Assembly (NCBI GenBank): GCA_030015575.1
Contig: JASDDO010000001.1
Span: forward strand, 518,997,772 to 519,061,771
Source of the DNA: Agapanthus africanus
Lineage: Eukaryota; Streptophyta; Magnoliopsida; Asparagales; Amaryllidaceae
Length of the DNA: 64,000 bases
Reading direction: 5' to 3'
Position numbers and translations under genes: made by a program. Positions 23,916 to 33,152 of this stretch are shown in pieces (the first letter of the stretch is position 1; each line of letters opens with the position of its first letter). The notes below the pieces were generated by a model. That model was not told where the DNA came from and searched no databases. It worked only from the letters and a program-made list of their open reading frames with translations.

Positions 23916-24381
23916 GGATGTTTAAGCCTCAGATCGGCAGGAACATGGAGGTTTACGTCGACGGCATGCTTGTCAAATCGGTCTCGTCAAATCAGCACAC
24001 CAAAGATCTGGGCGAGGCTTTCGACATCCTCTGCAAATATAAGATGAAACTGAACCCCGCCAAGTGCGTGTTCGGAGTCACTAGTGGAAAGTTCCTCGGG
24101 TTTATAGTCACCCACCGAGGGATCGAAGACAACCTGGAGAAGATCAGCGCCATCCTCAACATGGCAGCGCCCAAGACCAACGTCGAAATCATGCGACTCA
24201 CGGGGAGGGTAGCCGTTCTGGGCCGTTTCATGTCCAGATCCGGGGAAAAGTGCCTCCCGTTATTCAAAGCTCTAAGGAAGATCCCGAGGTTCGAATGGTC
24301 GGAGGAATGTCAGATCGCCTTTGAGTTGTTGAAAGTGCACCTGGCGACCCCCTCTACTCACCCGGCCAGTCGAAGGAGATG
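23916..24381 (+). pseudogene. Tat-like reverse transcriptase, C-terminal half
   Basis: Continues the RT split by the solo LTR: MFKPQIGRNMEVYVDGMLVK contains the active-site box, but YVDD is YVDG, so the second catalytic Asp is lost. Then KMKLNPAKCVFGV, GKFLGFIVTHRGIE and the connection domain (FEWSEECQIAFELLK). The frame breaks at 24379-24381 and coding moves to another phase at about 24420. Confidence 0.9.
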
Positions 24382-24419
24382 AGCTATCACTGTACCTAGC
24401 GGTGTCCGATTAATCCGCA

Positions 24420-24720
24420 GGTTCGGTGCTCGTCCGAGAAGTCGAGGGAGTCCAAAAGCCGGTCTACTATGTAAGCCACGTCTTCAAGGACGCGGAAACA
24501 AGGTACCCGGCCATAGAGAAGATTGTCTTGGCACTCATGGTGACCTCGAGGAAACTACGACACTATTTCCAGGAGCACACCATCATCATCCTCACCGAAC
24601 GCCCCTTAGGGGCTATTCTTACCTCCCCGAGTCTTCTGGTCGTTTGGAGAAGTGGAGGTGGGAGCTGTCCCAATTCGACATCAAATACCGCCTGAGGCAA
24701 GCTATCAAGGCACAAGTCCT
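24420..24720 (+). pseudogene. Tat-like RNase H (gypsy-type)
   Basis: First RNase H of the Tat pol: KPVYYVSHVFKDAETRYPAIEK, LALMVTSRKLRHYFQEHTI and WELSQFDIKYRLRQAIKAQ, split between two frames by a frameshift near 24640. Several catalytic acidic residues are not evident because the N-terminal part (near 24382-24420) is scrambled. Its role was to remove RNA from the RNA:DNA hybrid. Confidence 0.75.
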
Positions 24721-25281
24721 AGACGATTTTGTCGTCGAATGCACTATACCTAACAAGGAGGCAGTACCCGTGCCGGCCCCCAGATCTCAACCCTCGGTCG
24801 AAGAGAGGCCCGACTCCGTCCCCGATTGGGTCCTTTACGTCGACGGGTCATCAACTGAGGAAGGCTGTGGTGCCGGCCTCATCATTTGGGGCCCGAACGA
24901 GCAGAGATGGAGTATTCTTTAAAGCTTGGGTTCAAAGCCTCAAACACAGCAGAGTATAAGGCTCTGCTCGCTGGACTGCGGATCACCTCCGGAGTGGGGC
25001 TGAAGACGATCCGAATCCGTAGCGACTCCGCTCTGGTCATCGGCTAAGTGACCAGCCGTTTTGAAGCATGGGAGCCCCTAATGGTGGAGTACTTAGCCAA
25101 GGTAAGAAGGCTACGAAAGGACTTCGACAAAGTTCAAGTGGAGCAGATCCCCCAACACCTAAACGCCCAGGCTGATGCCCTAAGCAAGCTAGCTTCCTCC
25201 TACAAGGCCAACAACAAGAGGAATATCCTCTTCGAGGTCTTGCCGCGGCCCAGCGTGGAAGACAGAGCGACGTTGCTCTAA
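24721..25281 (+). pseudogene. Second (plant/archaeal-type) RNase H of Tat element
   Basis: WVLYVDGSSTEEGCGAGLII, then from 24907 in another frame MEYSLKLGFKASNTAEYKAL, IRIRSDSALVIG and AQADALSKLAS. These are the Asp, Glu, Asp and terminal Asp blocks of an additional RNase H domain, the extra domain known from Tat-lineage elements. A TAA at 25045-25047 replaces a codon where Gln is expected. A second TAA is at 25279-25281. From 24907 to 26541 the frame stays the same, with stops but no frameshift. Confidence 0.8.
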
Positions 25282-26541
25282 GTTTACACAGTCCGGGAAG
25301 AGGATCAAGATTGGAGGAAGCCCATCGTGGAATTCCTGAAGGAGGGTACGCTCCCCGGAGATCGTGGGGAGGCCCGTCGCCTCCGAGCCAAATCCCGCCA
25401 TTTCGTCTGGAGCAATGGGAACCTCTACAAAAAATCCTTCACTCAACCCCTGCTTCGGTGCGTCGACCCCCACGAAGCCGATTATGTCCTCCGTGATGTC
25501 CATGAAGGGGTCGGTGGAGCACATCAAGGGGCCCGCACCTTAGTCCAGAAGACACTCCTCCAAGAGTACTATTGGCCAACCATCTATCGTGATGCTCAGA
25601 AACTCGTCAGAAGGTGCAAGAGTTGTCAGCTCCACGGCAGCGTACCCCGCCTCCCGGCTACCGAGCTGACTACCCTGACCTCCCCATGGCGGTTTGCCCA
25701 GTGGGGAATGGACATGATAGGACAACTCCCTACAAGCATGGGCGGGCACAAATACATCCTCGTCGCGGTGGACTACTTTACGAAATGGATCGAGGCCGTC
25801 CTCATCAGAAAACCGGATGCTACTACGACCATCAAGTTCCTGTAGAACAACGTAATATTCCGGTTTGGGATCCCGAGGTGTATCATCACCGACCACGGGA
25901 TGAATTTCGAGAACGAAAGAGTTAAGGAATTCTGCAGCGAATACCGTATACTGATGAAGTTCGCCGCCGTCGCGCACCCCCAGTGCAACGGGCAAACCGA
26001 GGTTGCTAACAGGGACATCATTCGAGGACTTCGAGCTCACCTTGAAGGACGAAAGGGCAGTTGGGTCGACGAATTACCTCAGGTCTTATAGGCCTTGCGA
26101 ACATCGAAGAAGACCCCCACCGGAGAGACCCCATTCAGTCTCTGCTATGGCACCGAGGCAATGGTCCCAGCAGAGTTCGGGCTACCCAGTCATAGGGTCG
26201 ATCATTTAGATGACGAAGCAAACACCTCGGCACTCCGGACAAATTTGGACGTCTTGTTGGAAAAGCGGGTCCGGACACAGATTAGAGCCGCCGCTTACCA
26301 ACAACAAAGTGTCCGTTACTACAACGCGCGAGTCAAGCATCGCGCCTTTAGGGCCGGGGACTTGGTCCTAAGGCGGAACGAGTTCGTTGATCAGGGCAAG
26401 CTGCACAAGTTTTCTCCGAAGTGGGATGGCCCATTCCTCGTCTTCGAGGTCCTGCGCGGCGGGGCTTATCGCTTACAAGATGCAATGGGTCGCAAATTTC
26501 CATGGCCTTACAACGCTGAGAAACTCAAGTTGTACCTTTAA
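25282..26541 (+). pseudogene. Tat-like integrase
   Basis: Integrase of the Tat element. The zinc domain shows HEGVGGAHQGA and CKSCQ (HHCC). The catalytic core has Asp in WGMDMIGQLP, Asp in ITDHGMNF and Glu in NGQTEVANRD, so all three DDE residues are present. The C-terminal part (FRAGDLVLRR, KFSPKWDGPF, YNAEKLKLYL) ends at the stop 26539-26541. Two internal stops, at 25843-25845 and 26089-26091, are TAG at positions where relatives have Trp. No chromodomain is present, as expected for Tat. Confidence 0.92.
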
Positions 26542-26743
26542 AAAAGAAGAAGCATATCTATGAATACATGTTTCTCTTTTTACGAAGCGATGTAAATTTT
26601 GCTAAGTTTTTTATAATAAGAAGGAACTTCCCCTATATGTTTCACTCTTCCTCGTTTCAAAGCTCACGAATTCCGTTTCGCTGAAATACTCAAATGAACC
26701 AAGAAGACAAAAGGAAACGGTAGAACTTCACAAAAAAGAGAAC
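26542..26743. other. Intergenic end of pol, no gene
   Basis: Short AT-rich spacer between the pol stop and the poly(A)-type signal of the small antisense unit. No ORF. Confidence 0.6.
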
Positions 26744-26755
26744 TTTATTTATTTA
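26744..26755 (-). terminator. Poly(A) signal of antisense unit 1
   Basis: On the minus strand AATAAATAAATAAA-like text. The adjacent CCTCAGCCTTAC block (26776-26787) recurs at 28596-28607 beside the AATAAA of antisense unit 2, so the two units share their 3' ends. Confidence 0.5.
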
Positions 26756-26889
26756 TCGAAAGGTATTGCGGGATCCTCAGCCTTACATAAAAGTTGAAAT
26801 TACAACAACGGGGGAAGGGGGTGCAGAAAGCATAGCTCGTGGTACTCCGAAGAGATTGCCGCCAGCCGAGCCCGTGCTGCCTCGGACCT

Positions 26890-27297
26890 CTACCTCCGAT
26901 GCTGCCCGTGAACCCTCGACGCCACGGACGGGCTGGAGGACTCTCCAGTCGGGCACCCATCGGAAAGTTGCATCAGTTGGTAACACTCGAGGACGAGGGC
27001 CACCGAGCGATCACGCCGAATTTTTGAGATCAGGCCGAAACGACATAGTGATCTCAGCTTTCCAACCGCCTCGTCCTTCAGTTGCTCGGACAAAGGGTTG
27101 TGCAGCCCCGACGACACCCTCCAAATCGAGTACATCAGCAGCTGGAGCAGGGGTGATCGCCGGGGAAGCAGGCAACCGAAATGGTCCTCCACACGCCGAA
27201 CCACCGCCTGAAGCGTCTCCTCGGAGCTCAGCTGGTCGTACAAGTATACATCTTCGAATGAAATGATATCAGGGATGGAGAAAGGGAATTCGTCCAT
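26890..27297 (-). CDS. Antisense ORF 1 of Tat element, unknown function
   Basis: A 135-codon minus-strand frame starting MDEFPFSIPDIISFEDVYLY at 27297 and ending at 26890. I chose this ATG because a TATA box (27345-27353) lies 50-56 bases upstream, which places the start of transcription just before it; the in-frame ATG at 27336 would be upstream of transcription. The N-terminal half is acidic and helical (EETLQAVVRRVEDHFG), the C-terminal half basic. I recognise no family. Its 3' end resembles that of antisense ORF 2, so it may be a reduced relative or a separate accessory gene. It could also be an accidental frame, since a plus-strand frame overlaps it (26766-27266); the TATA and poly(A) signals favour the minus strand. 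Confidence 0.5.
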   Translation of the reverse strand: MDEFPFSIPDIISFEDVYLYDQLSSEETLQAVVRRVEDHFGCLLPRRSPLLQLLMYSIWRVSSGLHNPLSEQLKDEAVGKLRSLCRFGLISKIRRDRSVALVLECYQLMQLSDGCPTGESSSPSVASRVHGQHRR

Positions 27298-27344
27298 TCT
27301 TATGTTTCGGAGTGCAAAGCTATGAATAAGCAACACACCCTCTC

Positions 27345-27353
27345 TATTTTATA
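27345..27353 (-). promoter_or_regulatory. TATA box of antisense ORF 1
   Basis: CTATAAAATAG on the minus strand in a GC-rich setting, about 50 bases upstream of the ATG at 27297. It resembles the CTATAAATAG at 32785-32794 before antisense ORF 2. Confidence 0.6.
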
Positions 27354-27619
27354 GCCTCCACAGCGCCCCCAAGAGTCCAAATTTGCGCGCGCATGGGCAC
27401 GGATCCAAGGATTCGCTCGATTCTTCCAATACCATACCGCCATGTGGCTGATATCCCATATTTCTCTGCAAATCGAAGTCAGAGCGACGCAGATCATCGA
27501 ACACTTCGCCTCCCCTATGCGTTTCTGCCACGTACCGTCCACGGCGATCACTCTCCCCAATATTCAAACATCTTGAAAGTTCGGGCAGAGCCTCATAAAA
27601 CCCAGCAGCTACCTTGCTC
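27354..27619. other. Upstream region of antisense ORF 1
   Basis: No gene recognised on either strand. It would be the upstream promoter area of the small antisense unit and borders the tandem array. Confidence 0.4.
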
Positions 27620-28307
27620 GGTCTATCCTTAGCGGGTAACTTCTTACCCATCTACGCTAAGGATCAAAGCCCTCGCCAAGAGGCAACCGAGAAGATACCC
27701 TGCTCGGTCCATCCATGGCTGGTAGTTCACTACCCACCAACGCCAAGGATCTAAGCCCTCTCCAAGAGGCAACCGAGCAGCTATCCTGCTCGGTCTATCC
27801 TTAGCGGTTAATTTCTTACCCATCTATGCTAAGGATCAAAGCCCTCGCCAACAGGCAACCGAGCAGCTACCCTGCTCGGTCCATCCATGGCTGGTAGTTC
27901 ACTACCCACCAACGCCAAGGATCAAAGCCCTCACCAAGAGGCAACCGAGTAGCTACCGTGCTCGGTCTATCATTAGCGGGTGACTTCTTACCCATCTACA
28001 CTAAGGATCAAAGCCCTCGCCAAAAGGCAACCGAGCAGCTACCCTGCTCGGTCCATCCATGGCTGGTAGTTCACTACCCACTGACGCCAAGGATCGAAGC
28101 CCTCGCTAAGAGGCAACCGAGCAGCTACCCTGCTCGGCCTATCCTTAGCGGGTAACTTCTTACCCATCTACGCTAAGGATCAAATCCCTCGCCAAGAGGC
28201 AACCGAGAAGCTACCCTGTTCGGTCCATTCATGGCTGGTAGTTTACTACCAACCGACACCAAGGATCGAAGCCCTCGTCTAGAGGCCACCGAGCAGCTAC
28301 CCTGTTC
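27620..28307. repeat. Array of eight 86-bp hairpin monomers (A/B alternating)
   Basis: Monomers start at 27620, 27706, 27792, 27878, 27964, 28050, 28136 and 28222, exactly 86 bp apart. Odd monomers (A) begin GGTCTATCCTTAGCG, even ones (B) GGTCCATCCATGGCT, so the higher-order unit is 172 bp. Each holds a two-part stem: in A, CCTTAGCG pairs with CGCTAAGG and GGTAA with TTACC; in B the equivalents are CCATGGCT/CGCCAAGG and GGTAG/CTACC. At every junction ACCGAGCAG pairs with CTGCTCGGT around CTACC. The array lies in the 3' region of the Tat element between the two antisense ORFs. Tandem repeats are known there in the Tat lineage; the preserved pairing is the unusual part. Confidence 0.92.
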
Positions 28308-28553
28308 AATCTTAAGAGCGGTGGTCGCCGGTCCAACTCGACGTATCTTCAACGAGCGATCACCACCACAACTTCGGGGCCATAGAGACGCCAACCTTAT
28401 ACCGGTCTTTGCACACTTGACAAATGACTGGATTCAACTCGACGCACGATCGCCAACTAAAGGACCGGCCGCTGACCTAATGTTCATCAGGCGAGCAAAA
28501 TGAGACATTATCACAAAATGAAAAGGTTGCGACACAAGTTTCTGAAAAAGGGC
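28308..28553. other. Spacer after hairpin array
   Basis: No gene seen. It starts with a diverged partial monomer (TTCAATCTTAAGAGCGGTGG) and runs to the poly(A) signal of antisense ORF 2. Confidence 0.4.
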
Positions 28554-28559
28554 TTTATT
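28554..28559 (-). terminator. Poly(A) signal of antisense ORF 2
   Basis: AATAAA on the minus strand, about 120 bases after the antisense ORF 2 stop, beside the shared CCTCAGCCTTAC block. Confidence 0.5.
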
Positions 28560-29502
28560 CACAACTCGGAAGTTTTTACAATGGTATTGTGGGCTCCTCA
28601 GCCTTACAAAATCGCCCGAAGGCTTACAAAATTCCAAGACGAAAAAAAAAATATACAAAAAAAAGGGCAGGGAGACTCAGGCCTCAGCGCCGGGAAGGAC
28701 CTCGACGTGCTCGGCGACCACCTCGGGAGCCGGGGCGACTACTTGAGGGTCGGCTGTTGGGGTAAAAATTTACACCCCGGTTGACCGAGTCAAAGTCAAG
28801 GTCAACCCCCCAAGCTAGGTGGGCCTAAGCCCAGGTCAAGCGGACCCATGCCCAAGTCAAGCCCACGGCCAGCCTCCCCATGGCAACGACAAAATCATGT
28901 AATAAATAATTATTATATAATTTTTTATATACATGAATGTATGCAAAATGGGCATAAAGCCAATATTTTGTAAGCCCATGGCTTATGTGCAAAAATGAAA
29001 TGGCACATGAGCTATGGGATAGGCAGAATGCCATTTTGTAAAGCCCAAGGGGCTATATGCAAATATGTAAGCCTATATAAGGCAACATGATGATGAATAA
29101 AATATATACTTTTTCATTCCCCCAAAAACTAGGGTTCTTTGTGCCTCCTGCTCCTTCTCCAAGGTTCTAAACCTTCTCAATTCTTTTGAATTAAATCAAG
29201 AGTTTTACTCTTTCTTTTCCAAAACTAAGTAGTTTTCCACCACAAAACCCACAAAGGGGAACTCAGATCTCCCATCAGATCTCAAAAAGGAGTGATTTTT
29301 AAAATCTCCTACTTCTTGATCTTCAAGATCCGGCCAAACAACAGAAGGAAGAAGAAGAACCCCCTTCATCAGCTTCAAAACATCCCAGGAGTTTAACTCC
29401 ATACATATATACATAACAAATATTTCCTTTCTGAAGCATAGCATCTGTTTCTTAGGCTAAAAGCCACTTTTTCTCGCCGGTGCTCAAACGCAGAGTGCCC
29501 AC

Positions 29503-30032
29503 GTGCCGACACGTGGCGCGCTTGCGCTCAAGCGCAAGCGCCCGAGCGCAAGTCGCCCACGTGCCAACAGGTGGCGCGCTTGCGCTCAAGCGCAAGCGCC
29601 CGAGCGCAAGTCGCCCCAGTGCCGACACGTGGCGCGCTTGCGTTCAAGCGCAACTCGCCCACGTGCCGACACGTGGCGCGCTTGCGCTCAAGCGCAAGTG
29701 CCCGGGCGCAAGTCGCCCCGGTGCCGACACGTGACGCGCTTGCGTTCCAGCGCAAGCGCTCGAGCGCAAGTCCCCCCGGTGCCGACACGTGGCGCGCTTG
29801 CGCCCAAGCGCAAGCGCTCGAGCGCAAATCTCCCCCGTGCCGACACGTGGCGCGCTTGCGCTCAAGCGCAAGCGCTCGAGCGCAAGTCTCCCCCGTGCCG
29901 AGCGCAAGTCTCCCCCGTGCCGACACGTGGCGCACTTGCGCTCAAGCGCAGGCGCTCAAGCACAAAGCGCCTACGTGCCGACACGTGGCGCGCTTGCGCT
30001 CAAGCGCAGAGCGCCCACGTGCCGACACGTGG
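29503..30032. repeat. 58/44-bp GC-rich minisatellite with CACGTG motifs
   Basis: Ten copies of GTGCCGACACGTGGCGC or close variants at 29503, 29561, 29619, 29663, 29721, 29779, 29837, 29917, 29975 and 30019. Spacing is 58 bp or, where a 14-bp block is missing, 44 bp; a 22-bp partial copy precedes 29917. Each unit also has the inverted stretch GCGCTTGCGCTCAAGCGC. Most units contain ACACGTGGC, an exact G-box/ABRE-like core. The unit has no stop codon on the plus strand and is not a multiple of 3, hence long spurious ORFs. Confidence 0.92.
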
Positions 30033-30231
30033 CACTCTCGCGCCTGAGCGCACAGCGCCCAAGGTGCTGCCCCCCACACATCCTTTGGATGCATTTTCCC
30101 CGTTTCTTTCTTTTATATATATACATATATACATATATATATACATATGTATACATATTTGCACACACACGTGCTCCACGACACTGTCCCTGGTAGAAAA
30201 AAATTTTAACGAGGCGCTGCCCCGCACCCCG

Positions 30232-30282
30232 CAAGGGGGCTGCTAGCCCCCTTGACCCCCAGCCCGCTATCCGGGTAGCGGG
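30232..30282 (+). other. Two adjacent perfect hairpins in solo LTR
   Basis: CAAGGGGGCT/AGCCCCCTTG (10-bp arms, loop GCT, 30232-30254) and CCCGCTA/TAGCGGG (7-bp arms, 6-base loop, 30263-30282). They would form stable stem-loops in a transcript of the LTR. Confidence 0.7.
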
Positions 30283-31184
30283 ACCCCCGTAAAAACTCTG
30301 CGTGGCTCCCAATATATCCAAACCCCCCTTTCAAAACACAACACACGTACACTGCACATTGAGTTCGCATCACCAGTTTAACCCGTTAATCGGAGGTTCC
30401 CTCATCCCAAAGGCGAGGGGTAATTAACGGCAGCTTAGTCCGCGGCTGCCGGAGATTCGGATCCCCACAATCAATAAACCCCGGCTTACCCTAGGCAGGG
30501 GGAATCTGTAGTACGCCTGACAAGCGCGCGCGTATTCCCATCTCAATGGGGTGACGAAAAACACCCTACATCTGCGCCCACCGCGGGAGCATCGGCATTG
30601 GGAGCCGGGGTGACCTCCTTCTCCCTGGCACCCCCACCAGGGGCCTTCCCCCCGGCGACGCTTCCGGTAGCTTCCCCCTGCACCTCGCCCTCGAGGGGGT
30701 ACTTGAGCCGGAGCTTGGCGTCAGGAAACTCCGGCATCAATGCCTTAACGGCGTCGAGGGCATCATGCCAGACGAGGGCTGAGGCTTCGGCGAGGTCGGC
30801 ATAAAATTGATCCGATGTCCTGGAGCTCTCCACTCCCTTCGCAGCCCAAAGGTCAGCGCGCCTCACCGCTTCCTTCATCGCCTCGTTTTCCCTCTTGAGG
30901 GTGTCCCACGTCTTCTTCAGGATGGCGGCGAGCACCCTGGCATCCTCCAACTTGGCCTCAACGGCCTTGTTGGACTCCATCATAACCCGGATGGTCTCTC
31001 AGCAGTTGGAGTTCGCCCGATCCTCGGCTGCCACCCGGTCTTCGAGTGCGGCGATCCTTTCCTTCGCCTCGCGCATCTCCCGGCTCAAGCCGTCCTCCCG
31101 CGAGGTATACTCGCCAGCGATCTGCATCGCCGGGGCTATTTCTTCGTCCTCCATGCTGACAACGAGGGCGCAGTGCTAGAGGAC

Positions 31185-31284
31185 CTGAGGAAAACAAAAG
31201 GAGGGGTTAAAAAGAAAAGGGGGGCACCCGGCCTTGCGAACAAAAAATACTTAATAAAAACCCGAGCGGGAGGCGGACACTGAC
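31185..31284 (-). other. Predicted intron 2 of antisense ORF 2
   Basis: About 100 nt; minus-strand donor GTCAGT after GTGCAT, acceptor TTTGTTTTCCTCAG with a pyrimidine tract. Splicing joins GAGGCCGTGCAT to the coiled-coil exon in frame. The donor is weak. Confidence 0.5.
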
Positions 31285-31724
31285 ATGCACGGCCTCCTGG
31301 GCTATGGCCGCCATTTGGGCCCTGAGGGTCCCCCGGGGGATTTTGCCCCCAGCCGACCTTTCCATTTCCGAGAGCAGCCTGTCGGCGATGAAAAGCCCCG
31401 AGGACACCTCAAAGCGAAGATCCCCTTCATCCACGAAGATCGGGGAAGCCGGAGAATGGGGCACCGTCCTATGGTGCCTCTTGAGGAGGGGCGCGGGAAC
31501 ATCTTCCTCGTTCCCCACCTCCAAAATCCGGGGTTTCTGCTCCCGAGCGTGTTTGCGGCTCTACGTGCGGCCGGCCTCCGAGGCCCAGGGCGTGATGGAA
31601 TGCCTGACCGAAGCGGCTACCGGCGGAACTGGGCTCGCGGCAGGGCATGACGGGCCGGCGCCTCCAACCTTCCTCCCTTTCTTCTCGGCCAGCGCAGCCT
31701 AGAATTTGGATCGGTCCACCGGCT

Positions 31725-31823
31725 CTGCAAAAAGAAGCAAAAATACAAAGAAGGAGTTAGCACTGCTAGAAAAAGTGGAAGAATATAGGAGTCTAAACAG
31801 GCCTCCTAAAACTCCTAACTTAC
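31725..31823 (-). other. Predicted intron 1 of antisense ORF 2
   Basis: 99 nt; minus-strand donor GTAAGTTAGG after TTTGCAG, acceptor TTCTTTTTGCAG. Splicing keeps the frame (AQFA then EPVDRSKF). Confidence 0.6.
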
Positions 31824-32652
31824 CTGCAAACTGAGCGGGGCTGAGCCCAGCCCAACTAAGGGCTTGCTCAGACAGCAACATATCGGCCTGGGGGACGGGC
31901 TCCCACTCTGACACCGCCATGGCATCGGGATCGTTTGACTGCCTCACCCGCAGGCAGTTGGCCCTATGCCACTGGACGGGCACATGCCAATCCTCACCCT
32001 CGGGTGGCTCGACGAACAAGAACTTCCCTTTCCATTCATGAATGGAAGAAGGTACTGCCACGACCCCCGACCCAGCCACCCCTCCATTTTATTTTCTAAA
32101 GGAAATGTATACCCAGCTAGGGTCGTCCCTACGAGTACCGGGGTGATTTTTGTAGCAGAGGGAAGAAAGGAGAACGTTCGGGTTAGAAGGGATCTCCTGC
32201 AATCTTAACCGGACCAGGAACCCGAGGAGAATCCTCCATGAGTTCGGCACTAGCTGGCCCGGGGCTAATTGAAAGCAACGCAGTGCCGCACTCACCTCGG
32301 GGGAAAAGGGCAGACGCATTCTGGACCAAAAGGCTTCCAAGTACAAGGCAATCTCCTTGCCCTGTACCTGGTCTGCCCTCTCTCCCTCCCCGGCCAAGCG
32401 AAGCGAGAAGTCGGGGGGAATGTGAAAGCGAGCCCGGATTGTGGTGAGCTCGTCCACATGCCTCAGGAAGGAAGGCACGTTGCGGACACTCCTGACACTT
32501 TCTTTGGGGACCGTCCCCACTACTCGACCCTGGGGAGCATGACGAACCCTAACCTCACGGGAAGATTCCGACTCGGACGAAGAAGAGGAAGCTGCAGAAG
32601 ACTCCCTAAACTCTATCTGAACTACTTCTACGGACTCCTCAGAGGAAGACAT

Positions 32653-33152
32653 CTAACCTGAGCAAAAGAAGGGGTCCTCCGAGGAAAGAACGCAGGATAT
32701 CCGACCTAGAGGGAAGAGCGCCGGGCTAACACACTAAGGGAGGAGTAAATTATAGCGATGTGTGGACCATGGGGGATCTCACCTCTATTTATAGCTGTCG
32801 GCTAACACATCCTGCGGCACCGATCGTCTCCCTCTAAAACGACACCTTGCATTCGACGACCGTCAACGTTCCACCTGTCGCACGCGCATTGGGCGCGTCC
32901 CGTCAAGCGCGAAAACACCGGCGGCCCGTCACGTCAGCTAACCAGCGCCGGACACGTGGCCTGGCGTTTCGGCAAACGTACGCCCGAATCGGCGCTTCCT
33001 CTTTAATGCAAGATCTCTCCCATGATCCACTAACGTCATCAAAAAATACGACTAATTGCTCGGGAATCAGCGCAGACGATGTCTTCAAATAAGAACTTAG
33101 CCCAGGCGACCGATCAGACCACTATCGACCCGACCCATGAATAGATCGGTCC
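32653..33152. other. Promoter region of antisense ORF 2
   Basis: No ORF recognised. It contains the antisense TATA box at 32785-32794 and GC-rich sequence up to the polypurine tract of the Tat element. Confidence 0.5.
32785..32794 (-). promoter_or_regulatory. TATA box of antisense ORF 2
   Basis: CTATAAATAG on the minus strand, 133 bases upstream of the ATG at 32652, implying a leader of about 100 bases. Same shape as the box of antisense ORF 1. Confidence 0.6.

Larger units (their letters stand above)
28755..30570 (+). mobile_element. Solo LTR (family not recognised) in antisense ORF 2
   Basis: 1816 bp from TGTTGGGGTAAAAATTTACA to AAACACCCTACA. Ends are inverted TGT/ACA, flanks are TCGGC and TCTGC (one mismatch). 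Removing it restores the reading frame of antisense ORF 2 across the junction, which confirms the boundaries. TATATAAGG at 29073-29081 and AATAAA at 29096 suggest plus orientation. It carries the minisatellite 29503-30032 and hairpins near 30232-30282. Confidence 0.8.
28678..32652 (-). pseudogene. Antisense ORF 2 of Tat element (PF04195-like, spliced)
   Basis: Long minus-strand gene opposite to gag-pol. It begins MSSSEESVEVVQIEFRESSA at 32652 (Ser/Glu-rich). The next part (FSLRLAGEGERAD, LPFSPEVSAALRCFQLAPGQ, VPNSWRILLGFLV) resembles the plant 'putative gypsy type transposon' domain (PF04195). Intron 1 is 31725-31823 (CAG/GTAAGT to TTTTTGCAG) and intron 2 about 31185-31284. The last exon is a coiled coil (MREAKERIAALEDRVAAEDR, KLEDARVLAAILKKTWDTLK) ending PAVGAD, then, across a solo LTR, PQVVAPAPEVVAEHVEV and a stop at 28678. 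In-frame stops occur at TAG/TGA/TAA codons, mostly explicable as CAG or CGA changes. Such antisense ORFs are known from Retand/Tat elements; their function is not established. Confidence 0.8.

Noticed and set aside
26766-27266. Plus-strand 166-codon ORF
   Set aside because: Overlaps antisense ORF 1, low-complexity product, and lacks promoter or domain evidence; the minus frame has TATA and poly(A) signals.
27620-28307. CRISPR-like array
   Set aside because: Monomers are contiguous 86-bp repeats without unique spacers, in a plant retrotransposon.
29480-30032. Centromeric or subtelomeric satellite
   Set aside because: Only ten units confined within an LTR; no long array.
29503-30246. Long overlapping ORFs in several frames with a 58-residue periodic peptide
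   Set aside because: They arise because the GC-rich 58-bp repeat has no plus-strand stop codon and its length is not a multiple of three; no start context or conservation supports a protein.
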